From Clostridium sp. AF27-2AA (GTDB lineage Bacteria; Bacillota; Clostridia; Lachnospirales; Lachnospiraceae): 29,468 bases of DNA. Below the pieces are notes generated by a model. The model saw nothing but the letters and a program-made list of their open reading frames with translations, was not told the origin of the DNA and ran no database searches. The position numbers and the translations under genes were made by a program. The DNA is taken from assembly GCF_003478505.1 (NCBI RefSeq), contig NZ_QUFI01000028.1, positions 10,818 through 40,285 of the forward strand. Direction: 5' to 3'. This document shows positions 1 through 8,073 of this stretch, one piece after another (position 1 is the stretch's first letter; every line of letters begins with the position of its first letter).

Positions 1-155
1 AATATAAGTGCAATGTGTCCGGCTATATGGCGACTGACGTTTTCGGGAGGCGGACGATCAGTCCGACTATCCGCAAACGGCTGTCAGCCACATCGTCCGA
101 ACACAGCACTTATATTTTGCGCAGCGGGATACCACCCCGGCCTGCTTCGGACCTT
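1..155. repeat. Structured inverted repeat / branched hairpin element
   Basis: The first 116 bases fold back on themselves. AATATAAGTGC (1-11) pairs with GCACTTATATT (106-116). Next come 14-22 with 97-105 (one mismatch), 28-30 plus 34-38 with 83-90, 39-42 with 75-78, and a terminal hairpin CGGAC/GTCCG (51-55/61-65). A second hairpin lies at 121-145 (GCAG-CGGG arms). The left arm starts at the window edge, so the element may extend outside. There is no coding potential. It sits just downstream of the minus-strand HD gene and could be a 3' structure, a dispersed palindromic repeat or a small non-autonomous mobile element. Its identity is unknown. Confidence 0.6.
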
Positions 156-175
156 TTGTGATTATTCTTAAATTG

Positions 176-760
176 TTATTTCAGATTTCCTTTTGCGATA
201 TTCTCCTTCAGAATCTGATCCGTCACTTCAAACAGCTTCTCCGATCCTTCCCGGGTCCGGGACTGTCTTCCGTACACCTGCTCTGCGGTAACATCGTGAT
301 TCTTCCAGTCTCCGCCGTCGTTGCTGTGGTTTAAGAGTAACGGCTGTAAGTTATCCAGCGCTCTGGCAAACTTCGCCTCCGGGGTCTTTCGCTCCTCGAA
401 CTCATCGAAAATTGCCACCAGATCTGCTTTCTGATCTTCGGGCAGCATGGAATACAGGCGCTCTTTCGCTGCCTCTTCCCGCGCTTTCTGGGTTTTTAAG
501 CCTTCCGCGTCATAGGCATAGGTATCTCCCGCGTCAATTTCCACTACATCGTGGATCAGGCACATGAGCATGACCCGGGCCACATCAATTTTTTCATTCG
601 AATACTCCTGTAACAGATAAGCCATGATGGCCATATGCCAGGCATGCTCCGCATCATTCTCATTGCGCCCGTGACCGCTTAAATGGGTCTGGCGGAAAAT
701 GTTTTTCTCTTTATCAATCTCAAGAATAAAATCCAGCTGCTTCTGTAAACGCTCGTCCAT
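176..760 (-). CDS. HD-domain phosphohydrolase (YfbR-like, HD_3 family)
   Basis: A 194-aa soluble protein of the HD metal-dependent phosphohydrolase superfamily, closest in layout to the YfbR/HD_3 group that dephosphorylates (deoxy)nucleoside 5'-monophosphates. The metal site is visible: H39 (in EHAWH), the H70-D71 doublet (LIHDVVEID) and D136 (ARALDNLQ). Length matches the family at about 190-200 aa. The ATG at 760 has a GGAGGA site about 11 bases upstream. The gene stands alone on the minus strand and diverges from the sugar kinase. Its leader contains a CCGGGG/CCCCGG hairpin (788-819). Nucleotidase activity is inferred from the family; the exact substrate cannot be read from sequence. Confidence 0.88.
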   Translation of the reverse strand: MDERLQKQLDFILEIDKEKNIFRQTHLSGHGRNENDAEHAWHMAIMAYLLQEYSNEKIDVARVMLMCLIHDVVEIDAGDTYAYDAEGLKTQKAREEAAKERLYSMLPEDQKADLVAIFDEFEERKTPEAKFARALDNLQPLLLNHSNDGGDWKNHDVTAEQVYGRQSRTREGSEKLFEVTDQILKENIAKGNLK

Positions 761-839
761 GATGTTCGTTCTTTCCTCCGCATTTGCCCGGGGCTATACC
801 TTTTATTCCCACACCCCGGATCTCATTTTTTCGTTCCCT

Positions 840-868
840 ATCATACCACAACTTTTCCTGTCTTTCAG
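840..868 (-). promoter_or_regulatory. Sigma-A promoter of the HD gene
   Basis: On the minus strand CTGAAA (868-863), a 17-base spacer and TATGAT (845-840) form a good -35/-10 pair about 80 bases upstream of the HD start codon. Confidence 0.55.
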
Positions 869-911
869 CTATAAGAGAAACAAAAATTTCTTTTTTCTCT
901 CATGAAATCCA

Positions 912-920
912 TGCTATAAT
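912..920 (+). promoter_or_regulatory. Extended -10 promoter of the sugar kinase gene
   Basis: TGCTATAAT carries a perfect -10 box with the TG extension. No good -35 is seen at 17 bases, which fits an extended -10 promoter. It lies 60 bases before the GTG start at 981. Confidence 0.6.
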
Positions 921-980
921 ACAGAAAAGAAATACCATACACCAAACATAGAAATCTCGATCTGAAAGGATGATCTTTTC

Positions 981-2000
981 GTGAAAATACTTACCTTTGG
1001 AGAAATCATGCTCCGTTTAAAAACTCCGGAACACCTGCGTATTGTACAGGCAGACGGCTTTGAAGCCAGCTACGGAGGGGCCGAATCCAACGTAGCCGTA
1101 TCTCTCGCCACCCTTGGCAATGACGCCGCGTTTCTGACAAAGCTCCCGCAAAATCCGGTGGGCGATGCCGCGTTCAATGAGCTTCGCCGCTACGGTGTTG
1201 ATACCTCCCGCATTCTGCGGGGCGGCACACGGCTTGGCATCTATTTTTTTGAAAAAGGAAGCGACATCCGCCCCACAAGTGTCCTCTATGACCGGGCCGG
1301 AAGCGCCCTGGCTGAGGCAGAGACATCAGAATTTGACTGGGAAACGCTGCTCTCCGGCATTGACATCTTTTTCTTTTCCGGTGTTACCCCGGCCATCAGT
1401 CCTTCTGCGGAACAGGCTGTTTTTGATGCGCTGAAGTACTGCCACACCCACGGCATCACTGTCATCTGCGACTTAAACTACCGGGCAAAAATGTGGTCCC
1501 GGGAAAAGGCCCAGTCCGTCATGAAAGAGCTGATGCAGTATGTAGACCTGTGCATTGCCAATGATGAGGACTTTGAAGCCACTCTGGGCATTCACGCCTT
1601 CGACGGTGACATGGCCCACGGCATCGACCAGATTGAGACCTATCGCCAGGGTATGCAGAAAATTCAGGAGCTTTACCCGAACTGCAAAGCCGTTGCCAGT
1701 GTCCTGCGCAATTTAAAAACGGCTGAGGATGGGGAATGGATGGGCATTTACTTAAAAGACGGACATTTCTACGAAAGCCCCATTCACACCGTGCACAGCC
1801 TGGAAGCTGTCGGCGCGGGAGATGCCTTTGCCGGAGCCTTGATCCACAGCCTGGTGCATCAGTTCTCCCCCCAGAAGCTCATCGACTTCTCCATCACGGC
1901 CAGCGTCATGAAGCTGATGATCCAGCATGACTTCAATCTCGTAAGTGAGGAGGAAATTCTACACATCATGAAAACCGGCGAAACCAACGTAATCCGCTAA
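981..2000 (+). CDS. kdgK: 2-dehydro-3-deoxygluconokinase (PfkB family)
   Basis: A 339-aa PfkB/ribokinase-family sugar kinase, best matched to KDG kinase, which makes 2-keto-3-deoxy-6-phosphogluconate from KDG in uronate/pectin breakdown. Visible features: an N-terminal substrate region with GGAESNVAV (32-40), DRAGSA near 104-109, the DLNYRAKMW segment near 164-172 typical of KDG kinases, and the catalytic/anion-hole motif GAGDAFAGA with D281 as catalytic base. The start is GTG with GAAAGGA 10 bases upstream. It is monocistronic: a strong bidirectional terminator follows. No KDPG aldolase, uronate isomerase or regulator is adjacent, so the substrate rests on homology; a fructokinase-like role is the alternative. 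Confidence 0.82.
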   Translation: MKILTFGEIMLRLKTPEHLRIVQADGFEASYGGAESNVAVSLATLGNDAAFLTKLPQNPVGDAAFNELRRYGVDTSRILRGGTRLGIYFFEKGSDIRPTSVLYDRAGSALAEAETSEFDWETLLSGIDIFFFSGVTPAISPSAEQAVFDALKYCHTHGITVICDLNYRAKMWSREKAQSVMKELMQYVDLCIANDEDFEATLGIHAFDGDMAHGIDQIETYRQGMQKIQELYPNCKAVASVLRNLKTAEDGEWMGIYLKDGHFYESPIHTVHSLEAVGAGDAFAGALIHSLVHQFSPQKLIDFSITASVMKLMIQHDFNLVSEEEILHIMKTGETNVIR

Positions 2001-2054
2001 GGAATCTGAAATCAGCGAACGTATCACCGGCGCCTCCTCGATATGCATAGCAAC

Positions 2055-2104
2055 AAAAAGTGCCATTCCTGACTGTCATATAACAGCCGGAACGGCACTT
2101 TTTT
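2055..2104. terminator. Bidirectional Rho-independent terminator
   Basis: AAAAAGTGCCATTCC (2055-2069) pairs with GGAACGGCACTTTTTT (2089-2104), with an inner CTGT/ACAG extension. A-run and T-run flank the stem, so it can end both kdgK (+) and the acid-sugar operon (-). Confidence 0.9.
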
Positions 2105-2107
2105 ATC

Positions 2108-3142
2108 TTATTTTCGGTTATTCGCAAACATCACCGCGTACTCAATGGAATTGCGCAGGCTCAGTTCACTGGCAGTTCCGGTTCCCGCCTGGTCAAAGGC
2201 AGTTCCGTGATCTACCGATACGCGTATAATCGGAAGTCCCAGCGTAATATTCACACCAGAAACGGCATCCCACGCATGTTTCTCCTGATTGTATACAAAA
2301 CCCACTACCTTTAACGGAATGTGTCCCTGGTCATGATACATGGCAACGACAATATCATACCAGCCGCCTCTTGCTTTGGAGAACAGGCTGTCCGGCGGTA
2401 CCGGGCCGTCTGCGTTGATGCCCTCTGCCTGCGCTGCTTCGATTGCCGGAATGATCTCATCAATCTCCTCATGGCCGAATAAACCATGTTCGCCGCTGTG
2501 GGGGTTCAGTCCTGCCACGCCAATTTTCGGCTCTTTGATGCCAAGTTCTTTGCAGGCCTTGTCCGCGATGCGGATGACATCCAGCACGCGCTGCTTCTTC
2601 ACGCGGTCGCAGGCTTCCCGCAGCGATACATGGGTGGAAACATGAACCACTCTCAGGTTCTCATGCGCCAGCATCATGGTGTAATTTTTCGTTCCAGTCA
2701 GATCTGCGTAAATCTCCGTATGGCCGGAATAATGATGACCGGCAAGATTGACTGCCTCTTTATTAAATGCGTTCGTGACGGTGGCATCTACCTTATGCTC
2801 CATAGCCAGGTGGATGACCTTAGTCACATACTGGAACGCAGCCTCACCGCACATGGCGGAAACCTCACCGCGTTTTAACTTGTCCATATCTACCAGTCCC
2901 ATATCCAGAACATCGATGGTACCATATTCATACTTTGCCTCGCTGACATCCTGAATCGGATGAATCTTCATCTCCGTATGGCCCACGATCGGCAGAGCCG
3001 CCTCCATCACACATGCATCGCCAACCACAACCGGGCGGCACAAATCGTATAATGACTTATCCGCAAATGCTTTTACCGTGATTTCCGGTCCGATGCTGGC
3101 CGGATCTCCCATGGTAATTCCCACAATTCTCTTTTCACTCAT
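2108..3142 (-). CDS. pdxA2: PdxA-family 4-phospho-hydroxyacid dehydrogenase (PdxA2-like)
   Basis: A 344-aa member of the 4-hydroxythreonine-4-phosphate dehydrogenase family. The three metal ligands fall at H171, H215 and H270, in THVSLREA, NPHSGEHG and MYHDQGHIP, consistent with the E. coli PdxA pattern. It is the last gene of an operon with a DUF1537 kinase. In such clusters PdxA2 paralogues oxidise and decarboxylate D-threonate- or D-erythronate-4-phosphate to dihydroxyacetone phosphate, rather than making vitamin B6. No other B6 gene is near, so the catabolic role is preferred. The ATG has AGGAGG 9 bases upstream. An 87-bp gap with a hairpin separates it from kdgT. The family is sure; the substrate is inferred from neighbours. 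Confidence 0.88.
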   Translation of the reverse strand: MSEKRIVGITMGDPASIGPEITVKAFADKSLYDLCRPVVVGDACVMEAALPIVGHTEMKIHPIQDVSEAKYEYGTIDVLDMGLVDMDKLKRGEVSAMCGEAAFQYVTKVIHLAMEHKVDATVTNAFNKEAVNLAGHHYSGHTEIYADLTGTKNYTMMLAHENLRVVHVSTHVSLREACDRVKKQRVLDVIRIADKACKELGIKEPKIGVAGLNPHSGEHGLFGHEEIDEIIPAIEAAQAEGINADGPVPPDSLFSKARGGWYDIVVAMYHDQGHIPLKVVGFVYNQEKHAWDAVSGVNITLGLPIIRVSVDHGTAFDQAGTGTASELSLRNSIEYAVMFANNRK

Positions 3143-3185
3143 CGGTAAAATCCTCCTGAATTTTCTTATTCTCTATCTTACCTGA

Positions 3186-3220
3186 AAAGGACCGGATGCG
3201 TCAATCCATCCGGCCCCTTT
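3186..3220 (-). terminator. Intercistronic terminator-like hairpin between kdgT and pdxA2
   Basis: CCGGATG/CATCCGG (3192-3198/3207-3213) extended by AAAGG/CCTTT gives a stable stem followed on the minus strand by a short TCCTTTT run. It probably lowers read-through into pdxA2 or protects the 3' end of the upstream message. Confidence 0.6.
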
Positions 3221-3229
3221 GTAAACTTA

Positions 3230-4189
3230 TTACTTCTTAGCTGCTCTGCGTTTCTCTTCCATTTTGTGAAGGGTAGATACCAGCAGCGGACAGCAGATTG
3301 CTGTAACAATGATTGCTGCGGTGATCTGAGCAGTTGCTGCTTCAGATACTGCTAACAGAGTTGCGTCTACTGCTGCTACAGATGCCGGAGTTGCTGCCGC
3401 GTTTCCTGCCGTGGTACCAATGGCACCGCCAACCTCAGGATAATCCATCTTTAACAGTTTGTAAACCAGGTAGCCTGCAAGACCAGTAATCACGGTACAT
3501 CCAATACCTAAGAGGATACCAGGAGCGCCTGCCTTTAACAGGTTCATGATGTTTAAGCCTGCGCCCAGCGGGAATGCGAAGAACGGGATCAGCATGGAAG
3601 CTCCCGGCTCGCAGAATTTACGGATATCTTCATCCAGGTTACCAAGGATACAGCCGACAATAACCGGAATGATACATCCAACCAGAACGGACATCGGGAT
3701 CTTTGCAACACCAGCAGCACCTAATGCGACCATGGTGAAGAACGGGCCATCGTTGATGGACAGGATGGATACTGCGCCTACGTCAGTTGCGTCACCGTAC
3801 TCACCTGCAAGAGCTGCGTACAGACCGCCGTTGGAGTTTGCCAGGGTACCTACGATTGCCAGGGTAGACAGGCCCAGGAAACCAGCTTCACCAAAAAGCT
3901 TGCCACAGATAAGGCCAATGATGATACCCATACCAACTTTTACAAGCGTGATCGTTACACCTTTGTAAATCGTTACGCCGGCTTTCTTGAAATTGATGGT
4001 TGTCGCGTTACAGAAAATGAACACTGCCAGGATCGGCATTGCGCCGGATTTCCACAGATACGTAGTAAACGTACCATCAAACATCTTCCAGATGGTGCCG
4101 CCGAAAAAGGTATTGATGATGGCACCTAACAGCAGCGGAACTACCATCAGTCCGCCAGGAATCTTTTTCACAGTTTTTAAAATATTCAT
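3230..4189 (-). CDS. kdgT: 2-keto-3-deoxygluconate permease family transporter
   Basis: A 319-aa, very hydrophobic protein with about ten predicted membrane segments, full length for the KdgT family of proton-coupled acid-sugar symporters. It opens with IPGGLMVVPLLLGAIINTF, typical of the family, and holds glycine-rich helices throughout (GTLANSNGGLYAAL; GTTAGNAAATPASVAAVDATL). It lies 22 bp after garK in the operon, behind an AGGGGG site. Classic KdgT imports 2-keto-3-deoxygluconate. Here the partner enzymes act on four-carbon aldonates and glycerate, so it more likely brings in a tetronate or related acid; this is inference. It could in principle also feed the nearby kdgK, which lies beyond the shared terminator. 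Confidence 0.9.
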   Translation of the reverse strand: MNILKTVKKIPGGLMVVPLLLGAIINTFFGGTIWKMFDGTFTTYLWKSGAMPILAVFIFCNATTINFKKAGVTIYKGVTITLVKVGMGIIIGLICGKLFGEAGFLGLSTLAIVGTLANSNGGLYAALAGEYGDATDVGAVSILSINDGPFFTMVALGAAGVAKIPMSVLVGCIIPVIVGCILGNLDEDIRKFCEPGASMLIPFFAFPLGAGLNIMNLLKAGAPGILLGIGCTVITGLAGYLVYKLLKMDYPEVGGAIGTTAGNAAATPASVAAVDATLLAVSEAATAQITAAIIVTAICCPLLVSTLHKMEEKRRAAKK

Positions 4190-4211
4190 GTAGTTATCCC
4201 CCTATCCGGCA

Positions 4212-5342
4212 CTATTTTGCTGCCAGTAATCTTAAAATGTTATCGACTGTGTAGCCCAGGTTTTCTTTGCTGTGATGACGGCTGATGGAGAAATCCTGCG
4301 GCAGGCGGTTGATCGGGAATACCGCGGTCACGCCCATCTCGTAAGCTTTATCAATCTCACTGTCATCTGCTCCGCCTACAACAGCGATTACATTTTTATT
4401 CTGTTTCTTCGCGCGTTCCGCAATACCGATCACAACTTTTCCGCGAAGGCTCTGGGAATCCAGCTTACCTTCACCGGTAATGATGTAATCCGCGTCTTTG
4501 ATCATCTCATCAAAGTTTACGGTATCCAGAACCGTCTGAATACCCATCTGGAGGCGGGAACCAAAGAAAGCGATCATGCCAGCGCCCATTGCGCCTGCGG
4601 CACCGGTGCCTGGAACCTGGCTGATATCCTCGCCGGTTGCCTCGGCAATGACACGGCTTAAATTCTTAATGCCTGCGTCCAGTTCCTCAACCATGGCCTC
4701 ATCGGCACCCTTCTGGGGTCCGAAGATATAAGACGCGCCGGTCGGTCCGTACATCGGATTGTCGATGTCGCACATGGTAACAATCTCAACCTGATCCAGA
4801 ACCTTTGCCCTGCCGCTTAAATCAATCTTTGCGATATCCGCGGTGGTACCACCGGTCGGAACAAACTCTTTGCCATCTTTGTCATAAAATTTAATGCCAA
4901 CCGCTGCTGCAGCGCCGCATCCGCCATCGTTGGTGCTGGAGCCGCCCAGGCCTACGATGATCTTCTCCACGCCACTCTCTGCCGCCGCGAGGATCAGCTG
5001 GCCAACACCATAGGTTGTAGTGAGTTTCGGATTTTTTCTGTCTTCCACTAACGGAAGACCTGCGCAGGAAGCCATCTCAATGACTGCGGTTTTGCCCTCA
5101 TTGATCACGCCATAATAGGACTCCATATCCTCAAAGTAAGGATTCTTTACGGTTACAGACACCTTACTGCCGCCAAGAGCTGTCAGAAAAGCATCTACGG
5201 ATCCTTCTCCACCGTCCGCTACCGGAACACACGCGGTCTCTGCGCCCGGAAAATGCTTTTCTACTTTTTCTTTCGCGATTTCACAGATCTGCTCAGAGCT
5301 TAAGGTTCCCTTGAAGGAATCCGGTATCAGAATAAATTTCAT
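4212..5342 (-). CDS. garK: Glycerate 2-kinase (GarK/GlxK family)
   Basis: A 376-aa class II glycerate kinase that phosphorylates D-glycerate to 2-phosphoglycerate. Signatures: PDSFKGT at 7-13, a DGGEGS loop near 43-48, GLGGSSTNDGG at 131-141 and GEGKLDSQSLRGK near 290. Length is normal (about 375-380 aa). The ATG has a GAGGGGG site. It sits 31 bp after the LarA-like gene and 22 bp before kdgT in the same operon. Its presence with a LarA homologue suggests either that glycerate is a product or side substrate, or that L-glycerate is racemised to D-glycerate before phosphorylation. Enzyme class is secure; the glycerate source is not visible in the window. Confidence 0.92.
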   Translation of the reverse strand: MKFILIPDSFKGTLSSEQICEIAKEKVEKHFPGAETACVPVADGGEGSVDAFLTALGGSKVSVTVKNPYFEDMESYYGVINEGKTAVIEMASCAGLPLVEDRKNPKLTTTYGVGQLILAAAESGVEKIIVGLGGSSTNDGGCGAAAAVGIKFYDKDGKEFVPTGGTTADIAKIDLSGRAKVLDQVEIVTMCDIDNPMYGPTGASYIFGPQKGADEAMVEELDAGIKNLSRVIAEATGEDISQVPGTGAAGAMGAGMIAFFGSRLQMGIQTVLDTVNFDEMIKDADYIITGEGKLDSQSLRGKVVIGIAERAKKQNKNVIAVVGGADDSEIDKAYEMGVTAVFPINRLPQDFSISRHHSKENLGYTVDNILRLLAAK

Positions 5343-5373
5343 GATAATCCCCCTCTTTTATTTACTCTTTTAT

Positions 5374-6651
5374 TTACTCTCTTACGATAACAGATACGCC
5401 ATCAGGAATTACAGTTACTTTGTAATCGTCTTTCTTTACGATTGCTTTCGCCTTCTCCATAGCCTCTTCCATGCTGTGAGCCGGAACCATATGTAAGTCT
5501 TCTACCAGCTGGTCATCGCAGGAAGAAACGAATACAACCGTTGCCTTTAACAGCAGTCTTGCGAAGATCTGGGACTGCCACTGGTCGATGATGGTCTCCT
5601 CCGGCTTTCTATCCAGGAAAGTCTTCATCATGCGGTTTAAATCCTTTTCATCACGGAAGGTCTCATGGAAGTATTTGCCGCCGTGTCCGTCTGCTGCCTT
5701 GGAAAGCATGATGATCACGCCGCCCTCTTTTACAGTTGCCTCTGCTGCGGTCATACCCTTTACAGACTGGTAAATGTTCTGATCCAGCGGGTAACCGCCG
5801 TTGGTGGAGATGACGATGTCTGCCGGGATTGCGTCCACCTGACACTTGGAAGCCAGGAACTCACGGCCTACTCTGTGAGCCAGGTCACAGTCACCTGCTA
5901 CCGCGAAGATCGGATCATGGGCTGCGTCAATGACAACATTGATGATGAAATCCAATCTTGCTGCTCTTGCTGCGTACAGCATATCGTTGTGGATCGGGTT
6001 GCCCTCGATCACACCAGTGCGGGCGTGCGGGTCTGCGATGAAGCCGGAGTTGTGGTTGTACATAACCGTTTCACGGCTTGCGACACCCGGAAGCACGCTC
6101 TTTCTGCCGCCGGAAAAGCCTGCGAAGAAGTGCGGCTCAATGAAGCCCTCTGCTACTAATAAGTCAGCCTCTGCAGCCAGACGGTTGATGATCAGGTTGC
6201 CGCCGGACGGAAGCTTTCCTAAATGAACAAGATTGTCTTTGTCGTCACAGTCATGAACAACAATCTTCTCATTTGCCATGATCTCCGGACCAAATTTTGC
6301 TGCCAGCTCCTCTTTTGTGGTACTTCTGTGAAGGCCGGTGGAAATCAGGATGGTGATGTCTGCGTCCGGGTTTCCTTTCCGGATCTCAGCCAGGATCAGA
6401 GGCATCATGATATGGCTCGGAACCGGTCTGGTATGATCAGAAGAAATCACAACGATTTTTTTCTTTCCTGCTGCCATGTCGCACAGTCTCGGAGTTCCGA
6501 TCGGATGTTCCAGAGCCTCCTGAACCAGTTCTGCGCCGCTCTTCGGTGCTTTATAGCTATGAAGTTCAGATAAAAGGACACCGGCAAAATGCTCATCCTC
6601 AATCTTTGCAGTTAATTTTTCTTTTCCGTAAGGTAATAAAAATTCTTTCAT
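5374..6651 (-). CDS. LarA-family nickel-pincer 2-hydroxyacid racemase/epimerase
   Basis: A 425-aa homologue of lactate racemase LarA (424 aa in Lactiplantibacillus plantarum). The active-site residues known there fall at the same numbers here: R75 (SDHTRP), H108 (STGLHR), H174 (IEPHFFAGFSGG), K184 (GGRKSVLPG, the lysine that tethers the nickel-pincer cofactor), H200, Q295 and K298 (NIYQSVKGM). The family interconverts C2 epimers of 2-hydroxyacids by hydride transfer; members act on lactate, malate and gluconate among others. Placed between a DUF1537 kinase and glycerate kinase, this one probably epimerises a tetronate or glycerate. Cofactor genes larB, larC and larE are not in the window and must lie elsewhere. 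Gaps to neighbours are about 30 bp. Confidence 0.9.
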   Translation of the reverse strand: MKEFLLPYGKEKLTAKIEDEHFAGVLLSELHSYKAPKSGAELVQEALEHPIGTPRLCDMAAGKKKIVVISSDHTRPVPSHIMMPLILAEIRKGNPDADITILISTGLHRSTTKEELAAKFGPEIMANEKIVVHDCDDKDNLVHLGKLPSGGNLIINRLAAEADLLVAEGFIEPHFFAGFSGGRKSVLPGVASRETVMYNHNSGFIADPHARTGVIEGNPIHNDMLYAARAARLDFIINVVIDAAHDPIFAVAGDCDLAHRVGREFLASKCQVDAIPADIVISTNGGYPLDQNIYQSVKGMTAAEATVKEGGVIIMLSKAADGHGGKYFHETFRDEKDLNRMMKTFLDRKPEETIIDQWQSQIFARLLLKATVVFVSSCDDQLVEDLHMVPAHSMEEAMEKAKAIVKKDDYKVTVIPDGVSVIVRE

Positions 6652-6681
6652 TGTAGTTCCTCCTTTATGATGTATAAGAAT

Positions 6682-7905
6682 TTAAATGGTTTCTTTCAAT
6701 TTTCTAAGCGCAAACACAACTGCGTCATCCTCACCAAAAGCCCCCGCCTTGGTAACCAGCTTCAGTCCTTCAAAGGAACCGCCTTTCACCCGGACTAACG
6801 GAATGCCTACGCGAATCTCGGAAAGGATTTCCGATCCGTCTGCCCCAATGTTGGCTAGCATGCCAAGCGCCGTATCACCACCGGTCAGGAACACTCCGGA
6901 TACCGGAACCTGCTCAAGCACCTGCATGGCCAGATGCCCGATGATAGAACGCACCTTGTCTCCGGTCTCTACCGGGCCAAGGCCCAGCTTTTCTCCCGCT
7001 TCAAAGGAAAGTTCCAGTTCTTCCCGGTTGTAGGAAGTATTGGCAAGAAGAATCGTATCTTCTCCGCGCTTTAACGCCTCCATGGCCTGCTCCAGATACG
7101 GAGCCGTGTCCTCTTCCCCGGAAAGAATCCGGTGAACCGGGATCTGAACCATGGTAATGCCCTTTCCCTCGCAGTATTTCATCTGCCGGTTTGTGACGGT
7201 ACTCACACTTGCCACAACGCCAAATGCCGGAAGTGATGGACGTTCCAGCTGCATCAGGTTATCTGCCAGCCCTGCTGTTCCGATATACAGGATCTTTTTC
7301 CCGGTTCTGCCTGCAGCGAGCAGGATCTTTTTCAGATCGTCATTTGTCTCAGCGTCACAAGCGTAAATTCTTCCTTCCTCAAAGGTCAGGTCTTTGCCCC
7401 TGACATCCGGAAGCCGCTTTAAAAATACTTTTTCATCGTAAACAGCTGCCAGCATACGGACCAGATTATCTTCCACCACCGGATTTTTCGGATCCAGTGC
7501 CAATTCCGTCCGGCAGATTTCCGTTCCGTTTAAACACTGGACTCCGTCGACCGTAGTGCGGCCAAGATCCGGCAATGCCGGCGCAAAGATAATCAGCTCC
7601 GGCTGGAACTTTTCATCTACGGCTTTCACCTCTGCCGCAATGTTGCCCCGCATGGTCGAATCCACCTTTTTGATCACAAAACGGAATCCGTCAAAGTCTA
7701 CATTTTCCACTGCGTGGGATACGATCTCATAAGCATGATCCGGATGCACGGTCCTGGATTCCGTGTCAATCACAACGGAATGTTTCGCTCCCACCGGCTT
7801 TCCCGCAAAGAGCACCTCGGTAGCAAAGCCCCTTCTCCGAAGCTGTACCCCGGTGTCATTGGCCCCGGTAAAATCATCCGCAATGATCAGGTATCTGTAT
7901 TCCAA
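6682..7905 (-). CDS. Four-carbon acid sugar kinase (DUF1537 / DtnK-OtnK family)
   Basis: A 407-aa kinase of the DUF1537 family, which phosphorylates four-carbon aldonates such as D-threonate, D-erythronate or 3-oxo-tetronate at O4. The N-terminal substrate domain opens with the diagnostic ADDFTGANDTG (9-19). The C-terminal nucleotide-binding domain shows LTGGDTALGML and KGGSFEG...TKAGAFG motifs. It is the first gene of the operon. The start codon is TTG (7905-7903), preceded by GGGTGGTGAG, with no better in-frame ATG. Pairing with PdxA2 points to a DtnK-type threonate/erythronate kinase whose 4-phospho product is decarboxylated to DHAP. Substrate stereochemistry cannot be read from sequence. 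Confidence 0.88.
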   Translation of the reverse strand: MEYRYLIIADDFTGANDTGVQLRRRGFATEVLFAGKPVGAKHSVVIDTESRTVHPDHAYEIVSHAVENVDFDGFRFVIKKVDSTMRGNIAAEVKAVDEKFQPELIIFAPALPDLGRTTVDGVQCLNGTEICRTELALDPKNPVVEDNLVRMLAAVYDEKVFLKRLPDVRGKDLTFEEGRIYACDAETNDDLKKILLAAGRTGKKILYIGTAGLADNLMQLERPSLPAFGVVASVSTVTNRQMKYCEGKGITMVQIPVHRILSGEEDTAPYLEQAMEALKRGEDTILLANTSYNREELELSFEAGEKLGLGPVETGDKVRSIIGHLAMQVLEQVPVSGVFLTGGDTALGMLANIGADGSEILSEIRVGIPLVRVKGGSFEGLKLVTKAGAFGEDDAVVFALRKLKETI

Positions 7906-7925
7906 CGATTCTCACCACCCTTAAC

Positions 7926-8015
7926 TGTTTATTTTTGAAACACTCATTTATCATTTTCCAAAAATTTAAGCAACATTTTTGATACGTTTTATATTTTACA
8001 CGCAATCTCTTTACA
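7926..8015. promoter_or_regulatory. Candidate operator sites in the divergent control region
   Basis: The 168-bp AT-rich gap between the operon and its regulator holds an inverted repeat TGTTT-N7-AAACA (7926-7942), close to the kinase start, and two TTTACA direct repeats exactly 15 bp apart (7995 and 8010). The second is also the regulator's -35 box. These are plausible binding sites for the Fis-type helix-turn-helix of the divergent regulator. No sigma-54 (GG-N10-GC) element was found. Confidence 0.35.
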
Positions 8016-8039
8016 TTTTCAATGAATTTGTCGTATAAT
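8010..8039 (+). promoter_or_regulatory. Sigma-A promoter of the PrpR-like regulator
   Basis: TTTACA (8010-8015), 18-base spacer, perfect TATAAT (8034-8039), 34 bases before the start codon at 8074. Confidence 0.7.
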
Positions 8040-8073
8040 TTGTTTAACTTTGTAACACTCGGAGGCCATGATT

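Noticed and set aside
5665..6573. Plus-strand frames opposite the LarA-like gene
   Set aside because: Shadow frames with cysteine-rich, low-complexity translations and no start signals.
981..7905. KdgK and KdgT as one KDG-uptake pathway
   Set aside because: The genes are convergent and split by a strong terminator, and the other operon genes point to tetronates; a functional link remains possible but unsupported.
7906..8067. Sigma-54 promoter for the acid-sugar operon
   Set aside because: No GG-N10-GC element on either strand, and the regulator lacks GAFTGA.
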